This document shows positions 9,134-16,910 of a DNA stretch of 64,000 nucleotides, one piece after another. Position 1 is the first letter of the stretch, and every line of letters begins with the position of its first letter. Below the pieces are notes generated by a model. It did no database searches, was not told the DNA's origin, and saw nothing but the letters and a program-made list of their open reading frames with translations. A program made the position numbers and the translations under genes. Origin of the DNA: Olavius algarvensis associated proteobacterium Delta 3 (GTDB lineage: Bacteria > Desulfobacterota > Desulfobacteria > Desulfobacterales > CAFBRK01); assembly GCA_903231505.1 (NCBI GenBank), contig CAFBRK010000293.1, forward strand, positions 1-64,000, written 5' to 3'.

Positions 9134-10579
9134 GTGCCTATATGCAAACATGTTCATAGACTTCTTATCGTTCTTCAGCTCCTAATGCTGCCTATGCTTA
9201 ATGTTGCAGAAACTCATGCGGCGAAGAATGAAGATCGCGAGTATGCCATGACCGAGGCTGAGCTGCAGGGACAGGTGATGGCATTTGCTGACCGTTATTC
9301 TGCTATCATTTCCTCGGCGTATCGCGAATATCTGGATCAGTCGCCCTCGGCCGAAAATCGTCGCTCCATTCACGCCCAACTCGTGTATTCATTGGCGGAT
9401 GCGTTTACGATCGCCGCCGAGCCCGATCCGGACGTGGCCTTGCTAGATATGGTCGTGATGGTGACTTTAGGTCGCATGGTTTTCGAGGAACACTATACGG
9501 TAAACTTAGGCGGTGAGGTTGCACCGCTTGTTAAGGCATTTCAGAAGGCCGAGCGCGATATCTGGGGAGTTGCCGATAATGTGCTCAACGAGAAACAGCT
9601 AAAAGAATTGATGGACCTGATTAAGGATTGGCGGCGCAACCATTCGGGTGTTGTCATTTTTTATCTGTTGCGGTTCAGTGACTTTGAAAGCGGACGAAGA
9701 ACATCGGGGACGTCCAAGTCAAGGTCTTCCGGCGGATTATTCCAGTCCGTAGAAATGGCCACGGCCCAGGTGGAGGAGGCACGTTTGCTGGCTGAGCGTG
9801 GCATGTACCTGGGTACGCGCATGCCACTTTTGACCGGAAAATTTGCAAATGTGTGGCTATCTTCTCTGGCCGTCAATCCGGATATGAAAGGAATCTTGTC
9901 GGATCTTCATCAGGTTTCCGAAGTGTCCGAACGCCTGGCAGTTGTTGCAGAGGATCTTCCGGATAAGATCGCCGCAGAACGACAGGCTGCTATTAAACAG
10001 GTTATGCAGGAGGTAGCTGTCGAACGGAGAGCAGCTATCGATCAGCTGGTGAAGCGAAGTTCCGTTGAACGGCAGAGAGCCATCAATCAACTCGTAGAGA
10101 AGGTAGCCACAGAGCGCAGAAGAACGATTGAAGAGTTTGTCGGTGAGGAAAGACGGGTGCGGGGGTTGCTGACGGACCTGAAACAGACGTTGGATGCAGG
10201 CAACGATGTGCTAACATCAACCAACACCCTGGTCGCACGTTTCAACATCCTCCAGGAGGAAACCAGCACGGCTGACCCTTCGGTCTCTTATGATATCAGG
10301 GATTACCGTGCCGCACTTCAGGAGGCGACCCAGACGATTACACAACTTCATGGTTTGGTAAAGACCTTTGATCAAATGGGTCTGGAGAAGACTTTGCCAC
10401 TGATAGTTGCAGCATACAATGAGGTTGAACAAACAGGTGAAAAATGGGTTCTGCAAGTATTTGTGCTGGGAGTTCTTCTGATTTTTATCTTTCTTACCGG
10501 CGCTGTCTTTGCCATGGTGGCATATCGCTACACGGCTAATCTGATGTACGTAAAAGGTAAATTCGAACGTTCACCATAA
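9134..10579 (+). CDS. Exported coiled-coil protein with C-terminal membrane anchor
   Basis: The product is 481 residues from the GTG at 9134; GGAGGT at 9121-9126 gives proper spacing to that codon, whereas the in-frame GTG at 9125 overlaps the ribosome binding site. An N-terminal signal segment (HRLLIVLQLLMLPMLNVAET) is followed by a helical domain. Residues around 280-345 hold four consecutive units of about 15 residues, each beginning ER and containing AI or TI plus QLV or EFV, which predicts a continuous coiled coil. A C-terminal membrane helix lies near 440-468. I do not recognise the family. The layout suggests a periplasmic rod anchored at the inner membrane. It is followed by 220 non-coding bases. 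Confidence 0.8.
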   Translation: MPICKHVHRLLIVLQLLMLPMLNVAETHAAKNEDREYAMTEAELQGQVMAFADRYSAIISSAYREYLDQSPSAENRRSIHAQLVYSLADAFTIAAEPDPDVALLDMVVMVTLGRMVFEEHYTVNLGGEVAPLVKAFQKAERDIWGVADNVLNEKQLKELMDLIKDWRRNHSGVVIFYLLRFSDFESGRRTSGTSKSRSSGGLFQSVEMATAQVEEARLLAERGMYLGTRMPLLTGKFANVWLSSLAVNPDMKGILSDLHQVSEVSERLAVVAEDLPDKIAAERQAAIKQVMQEVAVERRAAIDQLVKRSSVERQRAINQLVEKVATERRRTIEEFVGEERRVRGLLTDLKQTLDAGNDVLTSTNTLVARFNILQEETSTADPSVSYDIRDYRAALQEATQTITQLHGLVKTFDQMGLEKTLPLIVAAYNEVEQTGEKWVLQVFVLGVLLIFIFLTGAVFAMVAYRYTANLMYVKGKFERSP

Positions 10580-10800
10580 ATAACCACAGGGACGTTCCGA
10601 TCACCTTAAATTCGCCTAAAGATGATCAGATAGCACAGGATATCAGGCATCTTCGAAACCACAGACGGCCATCCCTTTTCACAAGGCAAGCACCTAATGT
10701 GCCGGTAGCTGTGGATCTTCATGTGTAAATATGAAGAACGTCCGCTATCTCTATTTCCACATAGTTCTATATAACCATCAGATCAATTAGGAGATAAAAC

Positions 10801-11166
10801 ATGATTGAGAACGAGATTACGGCTCTCTTCGATGAGTGGAATAATGCCCTCCAGGCAGGAGACCCTAAGAACGTCGCTGCTCTTTATGAAGCCAACGGCA
10901 TTTTGCTCCCGACCGTGTCCAATAAGGTTCGCCACAACCACGAAGAAATTGAGGACTATTTTGTCCATTTTCTTGCCAAGGGACCGGTGGGAAAAATTAA
11001 TGAGGCAAACGTCCGAACCTTTGGTCAAATGGCAGTCAACTCCGGCGTCTATACGTTTACATTTAAAGACGGAACTGCCGTACAAGCCAGGTTTACATTT
11101 GTATACCGGTGGAATGGTGAGCGCTGGTTGATTGTAGACCATCATTCTTCACAAATGCCGGAATAA
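10801..11166 (+). CDS. SnoaL-like / SgcJ-EcaC family (DUF4440-type) protein
   Basis: This 121-residue single-domain protein has the cone-shaped NTF2/SnoaL fold signature of the SgcJ/EcaC group: an N-terminal helix with LFDEWNNALQAGDPKNVAAL, the strand LYEANGILLPTVSN, and the C-terminal pair ARFTFVYRWNGERWLIVDHH. The paired histidines near the end are typical. Members act as small-molecule-binding proteins or oxidoreductase accessories, and the substrate here is unknown. Length is normal for the family (about 120-150). The ATG follows TTAGGAGAT. It lies 78 bases before the DUF389 pair and may or may not be co-transcribed. Confidence 0.75.
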   Translation: MIENEITALFDEWNNALQAGDPKNVAALYEANGILLPTVSNKVRHNHEEIEDYFVHFLAKGPVGKINEANVRTFGQMAVNSGVYTFTFKDGTAVQARFTFVYRWNGERWLIVDHHSSQMPE

Positions 11167-11244
11167 CTAAATCGTATAGAGATCAATGTGCCGTATCCAA
11201 AATGAATAATCGCGCCAATAACTTTCTGTAGGAAAGGCTATTGC

Positions 11245-11535
11245 ATGGCTTTGAGACTCACCCATATCTACCTTCCCAAAGATTGTTCCGGATGTTTGGA
11301 TGACATCAGAGAGAAGTTCAAAATCATCGAACATTACGAGATCGAAGAAAAAAGTTGGAACGAAATCAAACTTCTTCTTGACGCGGAGATGACCGAACCG
11401 GTGTTGGACTTTATCGAAAACAGATATGGTCATCAGGACGGTTTCCGGGTGATCGTCACACCGGTGGAGGCTGTGATTCCCCGCCTGGAGGTGGGAAAAA
11501 GCCCGAAACTGATGATGAGAGCCAAAAAAGCGTGA
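11245..11535 (+). CDS. N-terminal part of a TIGR00341/DUF389-type protein (split)
   Basis: The 96-residue product matches the soluble N-terminal domain that normally precedes DUF389 in one polypeptide: MALRLTHIYLPKDCSG at the start and a later strand VIVTPVEAVIPRLE. It stops at a TGA that overlaps the GTG start of the following gene by four bases (GTGA). The last codons read GCC AAA AAA GCG TGA. A -1 slip on this A6 run would join it in frame to the downstream gene. It is therefore either a genuine two-gene arrangement with translational coupling, a frameshift mutation or sequencing error, or a slippage-dependent fusion. Confidence 0.7.
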   Translation: MALRLTHIYLPKDCSGCLDDIREKFKIIEHYEIEEKSWNEIKLLLDAEMTEPVLDFIENRYGHQDGFRVIVTPVEAVIPRLEVGKSPKLMMRAKKA

Positions 11536-12245
11536 GTGACGCGAAGCGAATCTACCGGGAGGAGTTGTACGAGGATATCAACAACGTTTCATCCGGTGGC
11601 CGCACCTTTATCCTATTGGTTATTCTGTCTGCTTTTGTTGCGGCGATCGGCCTTCTGCGTGCCAACGTTGCTATTATCATCGGCGCCATGGTCATTGCTC
11701 CACTGTTGGGCCCCAATATGGGAATGGCGCTTGCAGCGACCTTGGGCGACTCAGCCTTGGCGAAACGATCCCTCAAGACAAATTTTACCGGGATGGCCGT
11801 TGCCGTAGCCATAGCGATAGTCTTAGGATGGTTTGCCGCCGTTGACGTGACAAATCCGGAAATCGCTTCCCGTCTGCAGGTGAGTTACGCAGATATTGTT
11901 CTCGCTCTTGCATCGGGAGCGGCTGGTGCGCTCTCCTTTACCTCGGGTGTTCCAGGAAGCTTGATCGGCGTCATGGTGGCCGTTGCCTTGCTGCCTCCAT
12001 CAATGGTATTCGGACTTCTTGTAGGAGACGGTCAGTTCCAGACCAGCCTGAACGCCCTTTTGCTGCTAATGACCAACGTGGTCTGCGTCAACATTTCGGG
12101 TGTGGCTATGTTTCTATATCAAGGGGTTCGGCCAAACAGTTGGTGGGAGGCAAAAAAGGCTAAAAAGCAAACACGTATCGCAATTTCAGTCTGGATAGTC
12201 TTATTGGCCATTCTCAGCATTTTGATTCATTTAGAGTTCGGATGA
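11532..12245 (+). CDS. DUF389 integral membrane protein
   Basis: This 237-residue membrane protein carries the hallmark DUF389 sequence: REELYEDINNVSSGGRTFIL, then GLLRANVAIIIGAMVIAPLL (with the GPNMGMALA continuation), and later GALSFTSGVPGSLIGVMVAV with LLPP. About six membrane segments are predicted. DUF389 proteins have no established function. The start is a GTG overlapping the stop of the preceding gene, so translation is probably coupled. In related genomes, from memory, both parts form one protein of about 320-340 residues; here the sum is 333. Confidence 0.85.
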   Translation: MSDAKRIYREELYEDINNVSSGGRTFILLVILSAFVAAIGLLRANVAIIIGAMVIAPLLGPNMGMALAATLGDSALAKRSLKTNFTGMAVAVAIAIVLGWFAAVDVTNPEIASRLQVSYADIVLALASGAAGALSFTSGVPGSLIGVMVAVALLPPSMVFGLLVGDGQFQTSLNALLLLMTNVVCVNISGVAMFLYQGVRPNSWWEAKKAKKQTRIAISVWIVLLAILSILIHLEFG

Positions 12246-12338
12246 TGTGTCAGGCTTGAGATAATTTTTGCTCTGTTGACTGCACCCCTCAGTCTGCTCA
12301 TCACAAGCGAAATCAACAGGCGCAGATAACATCCCCTT

Positions 12339-15300
12339 CTAATTAGCAGCCCATTCGTTCACAAAGGCCCGTTCTTTATTCAGGCGTCGGCTGACCGCGC
12401 CGGGAAGACCGCTCCGACGGGCGAGTAGACTGTACGCAACCGGTACGACAAATAGAGTAAAGAGGGTGGCCGTCAATACACCGGCCATAACCACCACGCC
12501 GATCACCATGCGCGTTTCCATCCCGGCACCCGAAGACAGAATCAGTGGGATTGCACCGGCGGCGGTCGTGATGCCGGTCATGATAATCGGACGAAGCCGG
12601 ACCTCGGACGCCTTTAGGATCGCGCGATAGAAGGACATGCGCTGCTCCCGGAGCTGGTTGGCGAATTCGACAATCAATATGCCGTTTTTTGCCGCCAGGC
12701 CGACCAGCATGATCAACCCGATCTGGCTGTAAAGATTCAATGTGTTACCGGTGACGTAGAGCCCCAGCAGGCCGCCGGCCATCGCCAGCGGCACCGTCAG
12801 CATGATTACGAGTGGATTGACATAACTTTCAAACTGGGCTGCCAGCACCAGAAATACAACTATAATTCCCAGAAGAAAAACAAAGGCCAAAGACTGGGTC
12901 GAGTTCTTGTAATCCTGGGATTGCCCTTTGTAATCGATGATAACGGTTTCCGGCAGGTGGGTTTTGACGAGGTTTTCCATATAGTCCAGCGCATCGCCCA
13001 GCGCCAGACCGTCGGCGAGGTTGGCCTTCAGGGTAATGGCTCTGACGCGGTTGTACCGGTTCAACGTGGTGGAATCCGCAAATTCCTCCAGCGTTACCAA
13101 ATTTGACAGGGGGATCAATTCGCCGCTTCGGGATGAACGGACATAAATCTGCTGCAAATCGGTCGGCGTGCGCTGAACCCCGCGCTCGCCTTCGAGTATT
13201 ACGTCGTACTCTTCGCCCGCATCGATGTATGTGGTCACCCGCCGGGAGCCGAGCATGGTTTCCAGAGTTCGGCCGACATTGCCGATGGTCACGCCCAGTT
13301 CCGCCGCACGGTCATAGTCGATGTTCACCTGCAGCTGGGGTTTGGTTTCCTTGTAATCCCAGTCGATCCCGATCAAGCCCGGATTATCGGCCTGGATCTG
13401 TTGCAGCAGCGTATCCCGCCACTCCGCCAACTCCGGGTAGGTCCCGCCGCCGATCACAAATTGGAAAGGCTTTTGAATGGACGCGCCGAAGCCCTGGCGC
13501 ATCACCGGAAAGGCTCGCACACCCGGAAGTCCGGCCAGCTTCGCACGGACATCCCCCATGATGGCCCAGGCGGACCGTCTCCGGTCCCAGTCGTTGAGAA
13601 CAAAAATGACGATGCCCGTATTGAAATTCTCGTAATTCGAAAACGTGCGGGGCGCGCGGACCAGCAGACGCGTGGCTTCGCCGCTGTCCACAAAGGGCAT
13701 GAGCCGCCGTTCGATTTCATCCATGTACTCTTCCATGTAGGCGTAGGACGCCCCTTCCGGCCCGTTGACAATCACAAAAAACGCGCCCCGATCTTCTTTC
13801 GGGGCGTACTCGGTGGGAATGTGTTCGAACAGCCACACCGTCGCGCCCACCAGGACCGCAAAACAACCCACAACGACCCATGGGCGCCTCAACGTGCGGT
13901 TGAGCAAGCGTCGGTATCGCCGTCGGATTATCCTGAAAGCACGGTCAGTACGGGTGTTGACGGTCCGGTTACCGGTCTTGCGTTTCAATATTTTGGAGGC
14001 CAGCATGGGGGAGAGGCTGAGCGCCGCAATGCTGGAAAACCCGACCGCCGCCGCCATGGTGATGGCAAATTCCGAAAACAGCCGGCCCACGTCCCCCTGC
14101 AAAAATGAGATCGGCACAAACACTGCGATCAGCACCATCGTGGTTGCGATGACCGCGAAACCAACCTGGCGGGTGCCGTTAAACGCAGCGACCAGCGGGG
14201 TTTCGCCTTTTTCGTCCATGCGCCGGTAGATATTTTCCAGCACTACAATGGCATCGTCCACGACCAGCCCGATCGCCAGGACCAGCGCCAGCAATGTGAG
14301 CAGGTTGACCGAAAATCCCAATACATTCAGCACGATAAAGCTGGCGACGATGGAAACCGGAACGGTCACGGCGGGCACCACCGTGGCCCGAACGCTGCCC
14401 AGAAACAGGTAGATGACCAGGATAACCAGGCCAACCGCGATCAGCAGAGTCTTGTATACTTCTTTGATCGCACCTTCGATAAAAACCGATGTGTCGTAGC
14501 TCTGTTTTATTTCCATGCCTTCGGGCAGGTTGGGATTGATCCGGCGCATTTCGGCTTTGGCGGCGCGGGCCACGTCGATCGTGTTGGCGGTGGATTGCTT
14601 GATGATGCCCATCCCCACCATGGCCACGCCGTTGCCCCGGAAAAACGTCCGGTCCTCTTCGGTGCCGCGTTCGACCCGGGCGATATCGCCGAGGCGGACC
14701 AGGTAGCCGTCGGTGCTTCGTGCCAGAACCAGCCGCTTAAAATCATCGGCCGTGCGGAATGCACGCTTGACCCGCACCGTAAAGCTGCGCTCGTGGGATT
14801 CAAGGCTTCCGGCCGGCAGTTCCAGATTTTCGGACTGAAGTGCCGTCTCGACATCGTTGACCACAAGCCCCCGGGCGGCCATTTCACTGCGATCGAGCCA
14901 AATCCGCATGGCGAATTTTTGTCCGCCGCCGATTCTCACCCGCGCCACACCGTCCAGCACCGAAAACCTGTCAACCAGATAACGGTCGGCATAATCCGTC
15001 AGCTGCGGAACAGTCATGCGATCGCTGACCAGGTTCAACCACATGATCACGTCATCATTGGAATCGACTTTCTGGATTTCCGGTGGATCGGCTTCATCCG
15101 GCAAATCGCCAAATATTGTCGAGACCCGGTCCCGGATGTCGTTAGCGGCTCCATCAACATTCCGCTCGGTATCGAACTCGACCGTTACCTTGGACAGGCC
15201 GTCTTCACTGGTCGATTCGATGAATCGGATGCCCTCGACACCGGCGATCCGCTCTTCAATGATTTCGGTGATCCGTGTTTCCACGACATTCGCCGACGCG

Positions 15301-15458
15301 CCCGGATAAAGGGTTTCGATGGTCACAACGGGAGGGTCGATGTCCGGGTACTCGCGCAAGGGCAGCCTGCCGAAGGCCACAAGGCCGAATACGATCAACA
15401 ACAGCGAAATCACGGATGCAAATACCGGCCGTTTGACCGATAAATCAGAAAGGATCAT
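12339..15458 (-). CDS. RND efflux transporter permease (HAE1/AcrB-like)
   Basis: The 1039-residue protein has the full RND architecture: an N-terminal membrane helix, a large periplasmic loop, helices 2-6, a second large loop and helices 8-12. The proton-relay motif in helix 4 is present as AIGLVVDDAIVVLENIYRRM (paired aspartates). The N-terminus (MILSDLSVKRPVFASVISLL) and length are standard for drug/solute pumps of the AcrB/MexB/MdtB group. Its ATG overlaps the stop of the adaptor gene by four bases (ATGA), so the two are a translationally coupled operon. No outer-membrane factor gene is present nearby, so the pump presumably borrows one. The substrate cannot be predicted from sequence. Confidence 0.96.
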   Translation of the reverse strand: MILSDLSVKRPVFASVISLLLIVFGLVAFGRLPLREYPDIDPPVVTIETLYPGASANVVETRITEIIEERIAGVEGIRFIESTSEDGLSKVTVEFDTERNVDGAANDIRDRVSTIFGDLPDEADPPEIQKVDSNDDVIMWLNLVSDRMTVPQLTDYADRYLVDRFSVLDGVARVRIGGGQKFAMRIWLDRSEMAARGLVVNDVETALQSENLELPAGSLESHERSFTVRVKRAFRTADDFKRLVLARSTDGYLVRLGDIARVERGTEEDRTFFRGNGVAMVGMGIIKQSTANTIDVARAAKAEMRRINPNLPEGMEIKQSYDTSVFIEGAIKEVYKTLLIAVGLVILVIYLFLGSVRATVVPAVTVPVSIVASFIVLNVLGFSVNLLTLLALVLAIGLVVDDAIVVLENIYRRMDEKGETPLVAAFNGTRQVGFAVIATTMVLIAVFVPISFLQGDVGRLFSEFAITMAAAVGFSSIAALSLSPMLASKILKRKTGNRTVNTRTDRAFRIIRRRYRRLLNRTLRRPWVVVGCFAVLVGATVWLFEHIPTEYAPKEDRGAFFVIVNGPEGASYAYMEEYMDEIERRLMPFVDSGEATRLLVRAPRTFSNYENFNTGIVIFVLNDWDRRRSAWAIMGDVRAKLAGLPGVRAFPVMRQGFGASIQKPFQFVIGGGTYPELAEWRDTLLQQIQADNPGLIGIDWDYKETKPQLQVNIDYDRAAELGVTIGNVGRTLETMLGSRRVTTYIDAGEEYDVILEGERGVQRTPTDLQQIYVRSSRSGELIPLSNLVTLEEFADSTTLNRYNRVRAITLKANLADGLALGDALDYMENLVKTHLPETVIIDYKGQSQDYKNSTQSLAFVFLLGIIVVFLVLAAQFESYVNPLVIMLTVPLAMAGGLLGLYVTGNTLNLYSQIGLIMLVGLAAKNGILIVEFANQLREQRMSFYRAILKASEVRLRPIIMTGITTAAGAIPLILSSGAGMETRMVIGVVVMAGVLTATLFTLFVVPVAYSLLARRSGLPGAVSRRLNKERAFVNEWAAN

Positions 15459-16555
15459 TTTCCCGCACCTCTCTGTCCCTTGCTCAGTAGATTCACCAAA
15501 GGTTCGTCTCCCGTGTCTTCCGCAATCACGGTCACCTGCTGACCCGGGCGGGTGTTTAGGGTACCGTGAATCACAACATATTCACCCGCCTCGAGACCGT
15601 CGAGAATTTCAACGTCACCCGGTCTGCGGCCCCCGGCGGTCACCTTTCGACGCTGGGCAACCGTGGGACCTTCGGTTCGATCGACAATCAAGACGAAGTT
15701 TTCGCGGCCGGACGGAATCAATGCTTCTTCGGGTATCACTAAAACGTCCCTAGGATTTTTCATTAAATCGACATGCATGAGCATACCCGGTTTGAGCAGT
15801 CGCTCCGGGTTGGGCAAAAGGGCCCTGGCGATAATCGAACGGGTCGTCGGATCGATCCGGCTGTTGATACCGGAAACGGTTCCGTTGAACTTGCGCCCGT
15901 CGAAGGCGGGTGAACGGGCCTCAATGGGCAATCCGATGCGAAGGGTAGACAGGTGAATCGCCGGAATCGTAAAATCGAGCTTCATAACGCTGTCGTCATC
16001 CAGGGTCGTTATGACATCGCCCGGCTCGATGAGGGCCCCCACACTGATATTGCGCAAGCCGACCAAACCTGAGAACGGCGCGACAATCAAACGGTCCTTC
16101 AACCTGGATTCGGTTGCCAGAAGTCGTGCCCTGGCGGTCTCGTACTCTCGCCGCCGCTGGTCGAGAAGGGATTTCGATGCTGAGCCCCGTTTGACCAGGG
16201 ACTTCATCCGCTCATACTGTTTTTTGGCTTCGGCCACCGTTGAGATTTCTTCAGCAATGAGCGCATGCTCTTCTTCATTCGTCATTTCAATCAAAATATC
16301 GCCGGCTTCCACCCGCTGCCCGTCTTCGAAATGGATAGCGGTCACCGTCTCGGAGACGCTTGCAGTCAGTTCGACGCTTTCATTGGCGCGCAGTGTTCCC
16401 AGGGCCTCAACGCGATCGATGAAGCGATCCATCGTTACCTCTTTAACAATTACAGGCACCAGCTGTTGACTGGCTGCGGGGATAACAAACAGCATCGACC
16501 CGATAACCACAATTAAAAGCCCCAGTTGTATTCGAAAAAACAGATTGATTTTCAT
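15455..16555 (-). CDS. RND efflux periplasmic adaptor (membrane fusion protein)
   Basis: The 366-residue protein has an N-terminal signal/anchor (LGLLIVVIGSMLFVIPAASQ), a biotinyl-lipoyl-like half near 60-95 (ESVELTASVSETVTAIHFED), an alpha-helical hairpin (about 100-165) and the second lipoyl half (LIVAPFSGLVGLRNISVGAL). These are followed by beta-barrel and membrane-proximal domains. This is the standard HlyD/AcrA-type adaptor that links the inner-membrane pump to an outer-membrane channel. It is the first gene of the efflux operon and precedes the permease with a four-base overlap. Regulation is not evident; no adjacent regulator gene is seen. Confidence 0.95.
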   Translation of the reverse strand: MKINLFFRIQLGLLIVVIGSMLFVIPAASQQLVPVIVKEVTMDRFIDRVEALGTLRANESVELTASVSETVTAIHFEDGQRVEAGDILIEMTNEEEHALIAEEISTVAEAKKQYERMKSLVKRGSASKSLLDQRRREYETARARLLATESRLKDRLIVAPFSGLVGLRNISVGALIEPGDVITTLDDDSVMKLDFTIPAIHLSTLRIGLPIEARSPAFDGRKFNGTVSGINSRIDPTTRSIIARALLPNPERLLKPGMLMHVDLMKNPRDVLVIPEEALIPSGRENFVLIVDRTEGPTVAQRRKVTAGGRRPGDVEILDGLEAGEYVVIHGTLNTRPGQQVTVIAEDTGDEPLVNLLSKGQRGAGK

Positions 16556-16910
16556 GTTCCAATACCTCCACTACAGTGGCGGACGGCTGTCAAATTGACA
16601 GGTATTCTGAAACTTCGCGTTGAATGTTGAATGCAGTCCATAATTTTTATCGTTTCACCGATTAAAGACATGTTAATTGGATTAATTGTAAGATACTTCT
16701 TATGAGGGTATTTGCAATGAAGTAACTACAAGAGCGAAATAATAGTTAAAACTATCATTTTCAGGAACACCCGGCTGTTGTCTGTCCGCCTGGAAGCTAA
16801 TACTGGATTCGCCCGGCGACTGCCTTACTTTAAATGCATCGGCCGATATTCCGGCATTTTCACGATTGGATTTCGGGCTTTTACAACATTTGATTTAGCG
16901 AGGCGATAAG
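16556..16910. other. Divergent intergenic region (efflux operon / glucosidase)
   Basis: AT-rich 355-base region that must carry both promoters. No operator, hairpin or small gene stands out. The glucosidase has only a weak ribosome binding site (GAGGCGATAAG before the ATG). Confidence 0.4.

Noticed and set aside
14595..15443. Open frame of 282 codons on the plus strand
   Set aside because: Complete overlap with the RND permease gene on the other strand, whose motifs are unmistakable.
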